DNA of 64,000 nt from DASRHD01 sp035485575 (GCA_035485575.1 DATHNW010000028.1:32549-96548), one strand, 5' to 3'. Positions 18,241 through 27,393 are shown, counted from the first letter of the stretch. The notes: generated by a model not told the origin, from the letters alone. Made by a program: numbers and translations.

Positions 18241-18258
18241 CCAGTCGCGCGCGACTGG
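18241..18258. repeat. Perfect 18-bp palindrome between two genes
   Basis: CCAGTCGCG followed directly by its reverse complement CGCGACTGG, in the 106-base gap upstream of the DapF-like gene. The T-rich tract lies on the wrong side for a terminator of the upstream minus-strand gene, so it could instead be a protein-binding site. Confidence 0.4.
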
Positions 18259-18283
18259 GGTGTTTCACCGGGGTGGGGCGGTG

Positions 18284-19789
18284 CTAGGCCGGGGTCACCA
18301 CCGCTGGGGCGGGTGTGTAGCCGAAGAGACGACGCCTCTTGATGGCCGCGGCGACCGGGGCGGGCACCATTTTTTCCCATGAAGCGTCGTTGGCCTTGAT
18401 CCGCTGGAGCACGTCGCGGGAAAAGATGTTGAGGATGTCGGGGTCGAAGCCGACGATGCAGTCGATATAGTGGTTTTCGAGCAGGTGGTCGTAAAGATTG
18501 CGCAGGTGATCCACGATGTGGACATTGCGCGCGTTGATGAGGACGTTGGCGGCGAAAGCGTGGGCGGTGACGCTGGCCGGGGCGGCGGCCGCCGGATGGC
18601 CGCTGGCAAGGTAACGGTCGTAGGCCTCCTGGCGCATGGGATAGATGTAGAGCCGGACGGCGTTGCGGAAGAGGCGCCCGAAGGATTCAAGAATGCCGCC
18701 AGGAAGGTTTTCGTAATATTTTTCGTTGAAGATCTCGATGAGATTGTTGACGCCCATGGTGACTCCGATCATCTCGCTCGTGTAACGGCGGAAGTAGGAG
18801 GTGAGGCGGTAGTACTCGCTGTAATTCGAGATGAGCACGGTGAAGCCGATATCGCCGAGCATGTCGACCCGCGAAAGAAAGTCCTGCGGATCAAGGGTGC
18901 CATCGGCGAGCAGGTTGTTCATGGTGATTTCCATCAGAACGACGATGTCCTTGCCCGTCACCATCGGCTCCTGCACGAATTGCGCGGTGGCGCAGTTGAG
19001 CATGTCCACATTGACGTGAGTGACGGGGCGAAAGCTGCCGCGCTCGACGAGAATGGCCTTTTTGCGGAGCACCTCGGAGGGCTGGAGCACGGCGCCGCCG
19101 GGACCGAACATGACGGCATTCGTCAGGCCGTGTTGCACCAGGCGGAGCGACATCAGGCGGTTGTCCACATGGGGGAAGGCCGGGCCGCTGAAGACCAGCA
19201 TATCGATCTCGATGCGGTCGGCGCCGACATTGTCGGCCAGCGATTGGATGAATTTTTCGGGATCATCGCGCAGATAAAACGCGCCGTAGATGAGGTTGAC
19301 GCCGACGATGCCCAGTGCCTGCTGCTGCAGCACGCCTTCCTTGTCCCACATGCGCACATGGAGGACGATTTCGCTCGGCTGGCCCTTGGGCTCGGTCTGG
19401 AACCGGACCCCCATCCAGCCATGCGCCTCGTTGGTGCCCTTGAAGTTTCTCGTCGCGACGGTGTCGGCAAAAACAAAAAAAGTCGTGTGGTCGCCGCGCT
19501 GCGCCGCCAGGCGTTCGAGGAGCAGCGCGTATTCGTGGTCGAGCATCAGGGTAAGGCGCTCGTGCGAGACATAGCGCGGGGACTTGCCGTAGATGGCATC
19601 GCTGAAGGCCATGTCGTAGGCGGAAATGGTCTTGGCGATGGTGCCGGAGGCGCCGCCGGCCTGGAAAAAATGCCGGGCGACCTCCTGGCCGGCGCCGATC
19701 TCGGCGAACGTGCCGTACTTCAGCTCCTCAAGATTGATGGTTAGGGCCTTGCGATTGGTGGTGAGAAGTTCCTTTTGCGTTTCGCTCAT
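18284..19789 (-). CDS. Conserved protein of unknown function (KYGTFAEIGAGQEVAR family)
   Basis: 501-residue soluble protein from the ATG at 19789 (MSETQKELLTTNRKALTINL). A striking block, LEELKYGTFAEIGAGQEVAR, near the N-terminus is followed by HFFQAGGASGTIAKTISAYD. I remember similar proteins in unrelated bacteria carrying doubtful names such as nicotinate-nucleotide adenylyltransferase. I see no HxGH-type nucleotidyltransferase motif at the N-terminus and no signal peptide or membrane helix. Other conserved-looking blocks are VLMEITMNNLLADGTLDPQD and IVGFDPDILNIFSRDVLQRI. It is divergent from sppA across 144 bases. No function is assigned. Confidence 0.7.
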   Translation of the reverse strand: MSETQKELLTTNRKALTINLEELKYGTFAEIGAGQEVARHFFQAGGASGTIAKTISAYDMAFSDAIYGKSPRYVSHERLTLMLDHEYALLLERLAAQRGDHTTFFVFADTVATRNFKGTNEAHGWMGVRFQTEPKGQPSEIVLHVRMWDKEGVLQQQALGIVGVNLIYGAFYLRDDPEKFIQSLADNVGADRIEIDMLVFSGPAFPHVDNRLMSLRLVQHGLTNAVMFGPGGAVLQPSEVLRKKAILVERGSFRPVTHVNVDMLNCATAQFVQEPMVTGKDIVVLMEITMNNLLADGTLDPQDFLSRVDMLGDIGFTVLISNYSEYYRLTSYFRRYTSEMIGVTMGVNNLIEIFNEKYYENLPGGILESFGRLFRNAVRLYIYPMRQEAYDRYLASGHPAAAAPASVTAHAFAANVLINARNVHIVDHLRNLYDHLLENHYIDCIVGFDPDILNIFSRDVLQRIKANDASWEKMVPAPVAAAIKRRRLFGYTPAPAVVTPA

Positions 19790-19933
19790 GGGCAGACGGT
19801 AGATTTGAGCATTAGCCAAGCAGAAATCCCGTGAAAGAAAAGCGCGCACATCGCTTTTTGGCGCTGGGTGGCAGCCGCCCGATCCGTCATTTTCACTGGC
19901 CGAAGCGGTGAAAAGGGCTACCTTCGCGGCGCC

Positions 19934-21730
19934 ATGAAAAATTTCTTCACATCGATGCTCGGCACGCTGGCGGCTCTGTGGGTTTTTTTCGTGGGCGGGG
20001 CGCTGGTGCTGGCCATCATTTTCGTCGCCATTGGAGCGATGGGCCGGAAATCATCGATTGCGGTCACGCCGGGCTCGTATCTCGTTTTCGACCTGGCGGT
20101 GAACATCACGGATGCGCCGGCCGATTCCGGCGGATTTTCCGGCGACAGAAATGACGTGCTGCAATTGCGCGCGGTGACCCGTGCGTTGCGCGCCGCGGCG
20201 ACGGACGACCGCATCGCGGGCGTATTCATCACCGGCTCGCTCGAGCCTTCGGGTTATGGCGCGGGTTTTGCCGCGCTCAAGGAAGTGCGCGAGGCGATTG
20301 GCGCCTGCCGGGCCGCGGGCAAGCCCGTGGTGGCCTACCTTGATTTTGCCCGGACGCGCGACCTCTACCTGGCCTCGGCGGCGAGCGATGTCGTGCTCGA
20401 TCCCTATGGCGAGATTTTTTTGCCCGGCTTGGCGAGCGAGCCCATGTTTTTCACGGGGGCCCTCGAGAAATTCGGCATCGGCGTGCAGGTGACGCGGGTC
20501 GGCAAGTACAAGTCATTTGTCGAGCCATTCACGCGCAAGGACATGAGCCCGGAAAATCGCGCTCAGACGCAAAAGTTACTCGATGACATGTGGACCCAGA
20601 TTGTCCGGGACATCACGGCTGCGCGCGGCATTGATCCCGCGGCCCTGCAGAAGGCGGTGGACGAGCGCGGCCTTTTTGCAGCGGAGCCGGCCCGGGCGGC
20701 GAAGTTGGTGGACCGTCTTGCCTATCGTGATGAAATCCTGGCCGAACTGAAGCTTAAGACCGGCCGCACCGGGGCGAAGGAGGCCTTCAAGCAAATCACC
20801 CTCGCCGATTATGCGGAAATGCTGCCGGACGGAGCATCCAAGTCGCGATCCGGGAAGAAAGACCGAAAAATCGCGGTGGTCTATGCGGAGGGTGACATTG
20901 TGGACGGCGAGGGCGATGCCGGTGAAGTCGGCGGCGATAAATTCTCCCGTCTGCTGCGCAAATTGCGGCAGGACGACAGCGTGAAGGCCATCGTGCTGCG
21001 GGTGAACAGTCCCGGCGGGAGCGCCACGGCGGCGGAGGAAATCCAGCGCGAGCTACGCCTCGCGCGCAAAGTGAAGCCTGTCGTCGTCTCAATGGGCACG
21101 GTGGCGGCGTCGGGCGGCTACTGGATTTCGGCCTATGGCGATAGAATTTATGCCGAGCCGGCGACGATCACCGGTTCCATCGGCGTTTTCGGCATGTTTT
21201 TCAATGTGCAGAAACTCGCCGGCGATCTTGGGCTGACCTTTGATGTCGCAAAAACCGGCAAGTTTGCCGATTCGTTCACCATCACCCGTCCGAAGACGGA
21301 CGAAGAACTCGCCCTTTCCCAGCAGCTGGTGGACTGGATTTACGACCAGTTTATCACGAAAGTGTCCGAGGGCCGGCATCTCGACCGCGCGGTCGTGGAA
21401 GAAATCGCCCAAGGCCGGGTATGGTCGGGCACTGAGGCCAGAAAGCTGGGGCTGGTGGATGAAATCGGGGGGCTTGATGCCGCGCTGAAATTTGCGGCGC
21501 AAAAGGCGGATCTCCGGGGCAATTACCGGGTGGACGAATATCCGGAGTCAAAAGACTGGACCGACGTCATTGCCGATTGGCTCAAGGGCGAAAAACCCGG
21601 CCAGGCGGAAGGTGCGGATGTCTTCAGCCGGCTTCTTGCACAAATCAAGGAACAGGTTAAGACCTTGGGCGAATTCAACGACCCACGCGGCGTGTACGCA
21701 CGCCTGCCGCTGGAAGTGATGGTAAAATGA
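19934..21730 (+). CDS. sppA: Signal peptide peptidase SppA, long (67K) type
   Basis: 598-residue inner-membrane serine protease that degrades signal peptides left after secretion. The ATG at 19934 gives an N-terminal membrane anchor at about residues 13-36 (ALWVFFVGGALVLAIIFVAI). Two tandem ClpP-like S49 domains follow. The catalytic lysine is Lys193 in VGKYKSFVEPF and the nucleophile Ser393 in VAASGGYWIS; NSPGGSATAAEEI and the AEPATITGSIGVFG loop are also present. This matches the E. coli Ser/Lys dyad split over two domains. Its stop overlaps the start of sufT (ATGA), making the first gene of an sppA-sufT-DUF488 operon. Confidence 0.93.
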   Translation: MKNFFTSMLGTLAALWVFFVGGALVLAIIFVAIGAMGRKSSIAVTPGSYLVFDLAVNITDAPADSGGFSGDRNDVLQLRAVTRALRAAATDDRIAGVFITGSLEPSGYGAGFAALKEVREAIGACRAAGKPVVAYLDFARTRDLYLASAASDVVLDPYGEIFLPGLASEPMFFTGALEKFGIGVQVTRVGKYKSFVEPFTRKDMSPENRAQTQKLLDDMWTQIVRDITAARGIDPAALQKAVDERGLFAAEPARAAKLVDRLAYRDEILAELKLKTGRTGAKEAFKQITLADYAEMLPDGASKSRSGKKDRKIAVVYAEGDIVDGEGDAGEVGGDKFSRLLRKLRQDDSVKAIVLRVNSPGGSATAAEEIQRELRLARKVKPVVVSMGTVAASGGYWISAYGDRIYAEPATITGSIGVFGMFFNVQKLAGDLGLTFDVAKTGKFADSFTITRPKTDEELALSQQLVDWIYDQFITKVSEGRHLDRAVVEEIAQGRVWSGTEARKLGLVDEIGGLDAALKFAAQKADLRGNYRVDEYPESKDWTDVIADWLKGEKPGQAEGADVFSRLLAQIKEQVKTLGEFNDPRGVYARLPLEVMVK

Positions 21731-22272
21731 ACACGTCCTCCCACCAGATGCACAAACTTTCCAAGGACGCGCCCGCGACGCTTATCCCTGCGGGCGACCG
21801 GGTGACGCTGCCGGCCGGTACGGAGGTTTTCGTAACCCAGACGCTCGGCGGCAATGTGACAGTGCGCACCGACCAGGGTTTGTTTCGCATCGCGCGCGAA
21901 CACGTGGATGCCATCGATGGATTTTCACTGAAGGCGGAGAGTCTGGACGTGGCCGGTGAATTCAGCGAGCAGGCCGTGTGGGAGGCATTGAAGACCTGCT
22001 TCGACCCGGAGATTCCGGTGAACATCGTCGATCTCGGCCTGGTTTATGATCTTTCAATCGAGCAGACGCCGCAGGGCGGGCATGCGATTGAGGCGAAAAT
22101 GACGCTGACGGCGCCCGGCTGTGGCATGGGCCCGGTCATCGCCGAGGATGCGCGCCAGAAAATCGCCGCGCTGCCCACCGTCGAGTCGGCCAAAGTCCAC
22201 ATCGTGTGGGATCCGGTCTGGACGCCGCAGATGATTTCACCAGCGGGGCGGAAGATTCTGGGGCTGGAATGA
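21727..22272 (+). CDS. sufT: SufT-family Fe-S cluster assembly protein
   Basis: 181 residues. An N-terminal beta-rich domain (residues 14-70, LIPAGDRVTLPAGTEVFV) precedes the DUF59/MIP18 domain (residues 78-181) with DPEIPVNIVDLGLVYDL and the cysteine motif TAPGCGMGPVIAEDA. The WDPVWTPQMISPAGRKILGL ending is typical of SufT. SufT supports maturation of Fe-S proteins under high demand. No other suf genes are in the window; here it is coupled to sppA and a DUF488 gene by 4-base and 4-base overlaps. Confidence 0.9.
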   Translation: MNTSSHQMHKLSKDAPATLIPAGDRVTLPAGTEVFVTQTLGGNVTVRTDQGLFRIAREHVDAIDGFSLKAESLDVAGEFSEQAVWEALKTCFDPEIPVNIVDLGLVYDLSIEQTPQGGHAIEAKMTLTAPGCGMGPVIAEDARQKIAALPTVESAKVHIVWDPVWTPQMISPAGRKILGLE

Positions 22273-22658
22273 AGCTGGCGGCGAAGCGGATATATGCGGC
22301 ACCGGCGGCAGGCGACGGGCGCCGTGTTTTGGTCGACCGGCTTTGGCCTCGCGGCGTGAGCAAACAAAAGGCCCGGCTGGATGCGTGGTTGCGCGAAATC
22401 GCACCGAGTGATAAATTGAGAAAGTGGTTTGGACACGATCCCGTCCGATGGACTGAATTCAAGCGCCGTTATTCCGCCGAACTGGCGGGGAACAAATTGG
22501 CGCTGGCCGCATTGAAAGAAGCGATTGGAACCGGTCCGGCCGTGCTTCTGTATTCAGCCAGGGATGACTTGCACAACAACGCCGTGGCCTTGTGCGAATT
22601 CCTGCAAGGCAAAACCAGGCTTAGGCCGTCACGGTCTCCAGCGAGCAGCCGTCGATAG
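22269..22658 (+). CDS. DUF488 family protein
   Basis: 129-residue small cytosolic protein. The N-terminal block MKLAAKRIYAAPAAGDGRRV, then VDRLWPRGVSKQKARLDAWL and LRKWFGHDPVRWTEFKRRY, is diagnostic of DUF488 (YeaO-like). The biochemical role is not established. The start at 22269 overlaps the sufT stop (ATGA). The last 38 bases overlap the 3' end of the convergent dus gene, so the C-terminal Arg/Ser-rich tail (PSRSPASSRR) is read through the other gene's coding strand and is probably not conserved. Confidence 0.85.
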   Translation: MKLAAKRIYAAPAAGDGRRVLVDRLWPRGVSKQKARLDAWLREIAPSDKLRKWFGHDPVRWTEFKRRYSAELAGNKLALAALKEAIGTGPAVLLYSARDDLHNNAVALCEFLQGKTRLRPSRSPASSRR

Positions 22659-23724
22659 CGGCGGCCGGCGTCTCGCAATTCGGGCGGGCGATGACCCCGG
22701 GATAGGGCTCGGGTGAAAATTCGCGGGCCGGCTCGGCGAGGAGGTGCGCATCGCAGGCGGAAAAAAGCTCCAGTTCGGTCTCGGCGCGGCGCATGGCGTG
22801 CAGGAATGCACCGGCCGGATCGACGCTCTGGCCGACAAAGTTCAGATATTTCTTCATCTTGGCGACATGGGGGCGCTCGGCGATTTCCGCCGTCTGGGTG
22901 GCGCGGTAGAGCCGTTCGACATAGTCGCGCACGTCGGAGAGCGTGGGACGAAAGATGGCGGGAGCAGTTTCGCCGGGCCCGGCAAACTGTTCGCGGCATT
23001 GCCGGAAAATCCAGGGGTTGCGGATGGCGTGTCGGCCGATCATCACGCCAGCGGCGCGGGTGCCGGCGAGCACCGACGCGGCCCTGGCCGCTGACGTGAC
23101 GTTGCCGTTGGCCAGCACAGGGCAGCGCACGCGGGAAACGGCATGCGCGATGAAATCGTAGTGCACCTCGCTGCGATACATTTCCTTCACGGTGCGGCCG
23201 TGGACGCTGAGCAAATCGACGCGGTGGGCATTGACCAGGTCGAGCACGCGGTCGAAATGAACGGTGTCGTCGAAGCCGATGCGCATCTTGACCGTGAACA
23301 GGCCGGGGGTGGCGGCGCGGAGGCAGGCGAGAATCTGGTCGATTTTATCAGGGTCGCGCAGGAGGCCGCCGCCGACGTTTTTCTTGTAAACCTTGGGCGC
23401 GGGACAGCCGAGGTTGAGGTCGATGCCGGCGATCGGATGGCGGAGAAGCTCATCCACGGTGCGCGCGAGGTCGGGCAGATTTTCGCCGATGAGCTGGGCA
23501 AAGACCGGCCGGCCGGTGGTGTTCTCGTCGATGGAGCGCAGAATGTGCTTCTCCGGCCGTGACTGCGAGTGGACGCGAAAAAACTCGGTGAAAAAGTAGT
23601 CGGGTGCGCCATAATGCGCGACGACGCGCATGAAGGCGAGGTCGGTGACATCCTGCATGGGCGCGAGCGCGGTGAGCGGCAGGCCCGCGGCCAGCGGGGA
23701 GGGCAGGGCGGTCGGGAGTGGCAT
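22621..23724 (-). CDS. dus: tRNA-dihydrouridine synthase
   Basis: 367-residue FMN-dependent enzyme reducing specific uridines in tRNA. The TIM barrel starts at about residue 16 (LTALAPMQDVTDLAFMRVVA). The catalytic cysteine motif is LNLGCPAPKVYKKNVGGGLL at about residues 103-122. The FMN/phosphate motifs VKMRIGFD, SVHGRTVKEMY, LANGNV and GVMIGRHAIRNPWIF follow in order. The C-terminal helical domain carries the HVAKMKKYL segment. Which Dus subfamily (A, B or C) it belongs to cannot be settled by eye. It lies 6 bases after a DUF151 gene and is probably cotranscribed with it and lpxI. Confidence 0.92.
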   Translation of the reverse strand: MPLPTALPSPLAAGLPLTALAPMQDVTDLAFMRVVAHYGAPDYFFTEFFRVHSQSRPEKHILRSIDENTTGRPVFAQLIGENLPDLARTVDELLRHPIAGIDLNLGCPAPKVYKKNVGGGLLRDPDKIDQILACLRAATPGLFTVKMRIGFDDTVHFDRVLDLVNAHRVDLLSVHGRTVKEMYRSEVHYDFIAHAVSRVRCPVLANGNVTSAARAASVLAGTRAAGVMIGRHAIRNPWIFRQCREQFAGPGETAPAIFRPTLSDVRDYVERLYRATQTAEIAERPHVAKMKKYLNFVGQSVDPAGAFLHAMRRAETELELFSACDAHLLAEPAREFSPEPYPGVIARPNCETPAAAIDGCSLETVTA

Positions 23725-23730
23725 CGCGCC

Positions 23731-24225
23731 TCAGGAAGGGTCGTCTTCTTCCGTGGACTCGCCTTCCTCGGCCTGCTGCTTGAGCACGCGTTCGAGGATC
23801 TCGGTCTTGTCCTCGACGGAGTCGAAGACCTTTTGCGAGACGTAAATCGGGCGCTTGTGCTGGATGGCGAGCACGATCGAGTCGCTGGGGCGGGCATCGA
23901 TCTCGATGATTTTTTTGCCGATCTCGTTTTCCATCTTCAGGAGGATGCGGGCGAAAAAGGTGCCGTCCTTGTCGCTGGTGACATCGTTGACGACGATGTG
24001 GTCGAGCTGGACGCCGAGACCGAGCAGCACGCTGCCAATGAGGTCGTGCGTGAGCGGCCGGTCGTTCTTTCGCTTTACGCCGGTGAGGGCCATCTGGATG
24101 GCATTGCCCACGAAGTGATCCACGTAGATGACGAAGGCCTTTTCGTCGTTGCCGAGGAAAACGGCGCAACCATTGGGGGTGGGCACGACGCCTTTGATGG
24201 TGACGACAACAACATCGCTTTGCAT
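23731..24225 (-). CDS. Bifunctional nuclease family protein (DUF151)
   Basis: 164-residue protein with the DUF151 fold (MQSDVVVVTIKGVVPTPNGC, PLTHDLIGSVLLGLG, DARPSDSIVLAI, IYVSQKVFD). The family is named for a plant bifunctional nuclease; in bacteria the function is poorly defined. A Glu/Asp-rich tail (EEGESTEEDDPS) ends it. I chose the ATG at 24225, which begins exactly at the conserved domain. It sits between lpxI and dus on the same strand. Confidence 0.85.
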   Translation of the reverse strand: MQSDVVVVTIKGVVPTPNGCAVFLGNDEKAFVIYVDHFVGNAIQMALTGVKRKNDRPLTHDLIGSVLLGLGVQLDHIVVNDVTSDKDGTFFARILLKMENEIGKKIIEIDARPSDSIVLAIQHKRPIYVSQKVFDSVEDKTEILERVLKQQAEEGESTEEDDPS

Positions 24226-24287
24226 AGGGAGCAGGATGCGCGGGGCCGGGCAAAAGCGCAAGCGGTCGTGCGCGCCCGGCCAGGATT

Positions 24288-25130
24288 TTACTCGTAGCCG
24301 AGCAGGCTGATATCCCAGGCGCGGGCTTGGGCGAGAACGGCGGCTTTATCGAGAATGATAACCCGGCCGGCCTCAAGGGCTGCTGCTGCGAGGCCGGCTT
24401 CGCGCATGGTTTCGAGGGTCTTCTGACCGAAGACCGGCACGTCGAAGCGGTAGTCCTGGTTGGCCTTTACGGTTTTTACAAAGAGGGCCCCGTCGCTTTT
24501 GAAGGAACCGGCGCGACGGAGCATTTCGTCGGTGCCTTCGAAAGCCTCGACGGCGAGCACCGTGCCCTTGCGCACGACACAGCTCTGGCCGATGTCGAGG
24601 CGCGCGCATTCGCGGGCAATGTGAATGCCGTGTTCGACATAATCGTGCTCCAGGGGAAATTTGCCGCCGGTCATGACCCCGGGCGTGGCGAGCTGGTCGT
24701 CGAGGAAACTGCGCGCATCAAGCAGCGTGATGCCGCGTTTTTCGATCTCAGCCGCGATGGCGCCGAAGATGGTCTCGGCGTTGCGGCGTTTGAGTGAAAG
24801 CAGGATCTGCGCGGCCTTGAGGTCGGGATGCAGGCCTTTGAAGAGACGGCGCGGGGTGATCTGGCCGGCCATGAGCGCGTAACCGGCGTCGAATTTTTCA
24901 AGGACCTTGAGCATCTTGCCGAGCTGGCCCACCAGGATGCTCGCCCGATCGGCGGCGGCGAAAGACTCGACGAGGTCCGGCCGTGTTTCCTCCTCGAAAG
25001 CGATGAGCTTGAGCGGCACGCCGGCGCGGCGGATGGCCCGGGCGACAAGCACGGGGTAATGGCCTTGGCCGGCCATGAGGGCGACGGGCTTCTTCGGGTC
25101 GAATTTTGCCGGGAGAAACGTGGAGAGCAC
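24288..25130 (-). CDS. lpxI: UDP-2,3-diacylglucosamine pyrophosphatase LpxI
   Basis: Hydrolyses UDP-2,3-diacylglucosamine to lipid X in lipid A synthesis, replacing LpxH. The 280-residue protein begins at a GTG at 25130 (VLSTFLPAKFDPKKPVALMA), since no ATG fits and the N-terminal domain starts immediately with LMAGQGHYPVLVARAI. The C-terminal DUF1009 catalytic domain contains GITLLDARSFLDD, GQSCVVRKGTVLAVEAFEGT and DVPVFGQKTLETM. Its presence implies an LPS-bearing outer membrane. The start region directly abuts a short A/G-rich repeat, and a terminator for the upstream exopolysaccharide operon lies just before it. Confidence 0.9.
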   Translation of the reverse strand: MLSTFLPAKFDPKKPVALMAGQGHYPVLVARAIRRAGVPLKLIAFEEETRPDLVESFAAADRASILVGQLGKMLKVLEKFDAGYALMAGQITPRRLFKGLHPDLKAAQILLSLKRRNAETIFGAIAAEIEKRGITLLDARSFLDDQLATPGVMTGGKFPLEHDYVEHGIHIARECARLDIGQSCVVRKGTVLAVEAFEGTDEMLRRAGSFKSDGALFVKTVKANQDYRFDVPVFGQKTLETMREAGLAAAALEAGRVIILDKAAVLAQARAWDISLLGYE

Positions 25131-25137
25131 GACCTCA

Positions 25138-25173
25138 GGAAAAGCGGAAAGCGGAAAAGCGGAAGCGGAAAAC
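25138..25173. repeat. Short tandem A/G-rich repeat
   Basis: Imperfect tandem copies of a 6-8 base unit of the type (A)AAAGCGG, five times in about 36 bases, just upstream of the lpxI start. It is a candidate slippage tract, or a remnant of a dispersed intergenic repeat. Confidence 0.6.
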
Positions 25174-25202
25174 AAAAAGCCGCGTCCGAAACCGGGCGCG
25201 GC
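25174..25202 (-). terminator. Rho-independent terminator after the exopolysaccharide operon
   Basis: Read on the minus strand, the stem GCCGCG / CGCGGC encloses a 12-base loop that can pair further (CCGG-type), followed by TTTTTG. It begins 13 bases after the BY-kinase stop codon. Confidence 0.8.
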
Positions 25203-25215
25203 GCAGGGGGCAGCG

Positions 25216-27381
25216 TCAGGTCTGCGCGCCGTAATATTTCTTGTAGCTGCGGTAATAGCGGTAGTTGGAATAATACTCGATGCGGCGGGGGGTGAGGCCG
25301 TTGAGCACGATGCCGAGGATTTCGTTTTTGCCGTTCCGCAGGTTGCGAATGTAGAGCTTGATGTGCTTGCGGGAGGCGCGGTTGAAGCGGCAGACGTAAA
25401 TGACCTCGTCGGTGCGCTCGGCGATGAGCAGCGAGTCGGTGACGGCGCCGAGCGGCGGAGAGTCCACGACGACGAGCTCAAAGTGTTTTTTCATGCGATC
25501 GATGAGCTGGCCGAAGGCGGGATTTTCCAGAATTTCGGTGGGGCTCTTGGAGCGTCCGCCCGAACAAAGGAGAAAAAAATCCTCGCCGATCTGGGTGATG
25601 CCCAGATGGGGATTGGTGAGGGGATCGTCGAGGTTCGCGCCATTCTCGAACCAGGGAATGAGGCCGAATTTGTTTTCCTGTTTGAAATGGCGGTGCAGCA
25701 TGGGCCGGCGCAGGTCACAGTCGATGAGCAGGGTGCGTTTGCCATGGCGGGCGAAGGCGCCGGCGAGATTGCAGGAGACAAGGGTCTTGCCTTCGCCGGG
25801 AATGGTGCTGGTGACGAGAATGGCCTTGGGGAAGTCGAGTTTGGAGTGGATCTTTACCGAGCTGTAAACGCTGAGAAAGGACTCGGCTCCGGTCGTGGCA
25901 GTATCTTTGAGGACCAGGGAATATTTCTCGTCGTCCTTCAGATTTCCCAGTTCGGGAATGATGCCGAGGAGGTTGACGCCGATGAAGGATTCGACGTCCC
26001 ATGCACTTTTGATGCGGTCATCGAGGAAGCTGAGTCCGACGGCCACGCCCACGAAAATGAGGAGGCCGACCCCGACGCAAGTGCGGATGATATGGCCGAG
26101 ATCCGGGGCGTAGGGCGCTCCGGATGGGACGGCACGGTCCAGCGGGTGGACCGAGATGTTTTCGAGATTTTTGTAGTTCGTCGCCTGGTTCAGGCGGTCG
26201 AGAATCTGGATGTAATTGCTTTTTGCAGCCGTCGCTTGGTTTTCAAGGATGCGATAGTCGACCGAGAGGTCGCGGAGCCGGAGCTGGGCGGTCTCCTGCT
26301 TGGCATATTCCTCCTGCAGGGATTGCTCGGAGGTGTGGGCCTTGTCCAGGCTGGTCTGGAGCTCTTCAATGGCGAGCTGGATGGACTGGTTGAGCTGATC
26401 CTGCGCCACCTTAATGGCGTTGATCAGGTCGATCATCTTCGGATGGCGCTCCAGATAGCGCTCGGAGAGCACCGCCTGGGTGCGCTTGAGATCATCGAGA
26501 TGGGCGCGGATGCCCGGGACGGTGCCGTGGTTGGCGATGTAGGCGATTTCGAGGAGATTGCGCCCGTCTTTCTGGTAGGATTGAACCTGATTGTAGAGAG
26601 TTTCGAGGGACAGGCGTTCCTGGCGGGCGCTTTCCAGCGCACCGTTCACTGCCTTAAGCCGGTCGGTGACGATGTTCACACTGCTGTCGAGCGAGACGAG
26701 GTTGTTGGCCCGCATGTAAGCCTGGAGTTTTTGTTCGGCGACTTGAGACTCCTCGCGGAGTTGGTCACCGCGGGTTTTGAGATACTCGACTGCGGCCTGG
26801 TTTTTCCCGCCGACATTTTCGATCAGATACTGCATGAATGCATCCACGTAGTGATTAGCGATGAGCGCGGCGGCCTCGGGGTCCTGGTGGGTGATGGAGA
26901 TGCTGATCAGAAAGCTATTGCGCACGGAGCTGATGGCCCGGTTGCCGAGCAGGCTGGAGGCAGGCGGCGGGGCTTGGCCGGGTTCCAGATTTTTCAGGTA
27001 GGGGCGCTGGAGGATTTTGACCTCCTCGGGCGTGAGCGACTCAAGGACTTTGGTGCGCAGGGTGTCGCTATTGAGGTCTTCCAGATAGGTGTTGAGATCG
27101 ATGTCGGATTTGACGGAGGGATCGACCACGCCTTCGGTGGTGATGACGCGCTCCGGTTTCTCAAATTCCATCGTGGCCCGGGCGAGGTACATCTTGGGCT
27201 GGCGTGCCTGAAAATAGCCGAGGGGGAGGGCGACGATCAGGGCCAGCGGGAGGGCAATCCAGAAGCGTTCGCGCAGGATGATGTAATAGTCGCGCAATGT
27301 GCGCCGCTCGACGGCATCATCGTCCTTGCCATGCAGCGGCTTCGGGGGCGCCGAGGAGGGTTTGGGATTGGTTTCGGCCAT
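25216..27381 (-). CDS. Wzc-like polysaccharide co-polymerase / BY-kinase
   Basis: 721-residue inner-membrane protein that couples chain-length control and export of an exopolysaccharide to tyrosine autophosphorylation. The N-terminal Wzz domain has membrane helix 1 at about residues 41-60 (FWIALPLALIVALPLGYF), a long periplasmic coiled-coil region (about 200-420) and helix 2 near 465-485. The cytosolic kinase domain has Walker A PGEGKT (528-533), Walker A' LLIDCDLRRP and Walker B LVVVDSPPLG. It ends with a tyrosine cluster (EYYSNYRYYRSYKKYYG), the autophosphorylation site. It is the last gene of a four-gene operon, 12 bases after the Wza-like gene. Confidence 0.93.
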   Translation of the reverse strand: MAETNPKPSSAPPKPLHGKDDDAVERRTLRDYYIILRERFWIALPLALIVALPLGYFQARQPKMYLARATMEFEKPERVITTEGVVDPSVKSDIDLNTYLEDLNSDTLRTKVLESLTPEEVKILQRPYLKNLEPGQAPPPASSLLGNRAISSVRNSFLISISITHQDPEAAALIANHYVDAFMQYLIENVGGKNQAAVEYLKTRGDQLREESQVAEQKLQAYMRANNLVSLDSSVNIVTDRLKAVNGALESARQERLSLETLYNQVQSYQKDGRNLLEIAYIANHGTVPGIRAHLDDLKRTQAVLSERYLERHPKMIDLINAIKVAQDQLNQSIQLAIEELQTSLDKAHTSEQSLQEEYAKQETAQLRLRDLSVDYRILENQATAAKSNYIQILDRLNQATNYKNLENISVHPLDRAVPSGAPYAPDLGHIIRTCVGVGLLIFVGVAVGLSFLDDRIKSAWDVESFIGVNLLGIIPELGNLKDDEKYSLVLKDTATTGAESFLSVYSSVKIHSKLDFPKAILVTSTIPGEGKTLVSCNLAGAFARHGKRTLLIDCDLRRPMLHRHFKQENKFGLIPWFENGANLDDPLTNPHLGITQIGEDFFLLCSGGRSKSPTEILENPAFGQLIDRMKKHFELVVVDSPPLGAVTDSLLIAERTDEVIYVCRFNRASRKHIKLYIRNLRNGKNEILGIVLNGLTPRRIEYYSNYRYYRSYKKYYGAQT

Positions 27382-27393
27382 CGCAGAAGGGGG

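Noticed and set aside
18470..19744. 424-codon open frame on the plus strand
   Set aside because: Antisense to the conserved unknown gene, whose minus-strand product has higher-complexity, natural-looking protein sequence and a sensible start; the plus-strand product is a low-complexity shadow.
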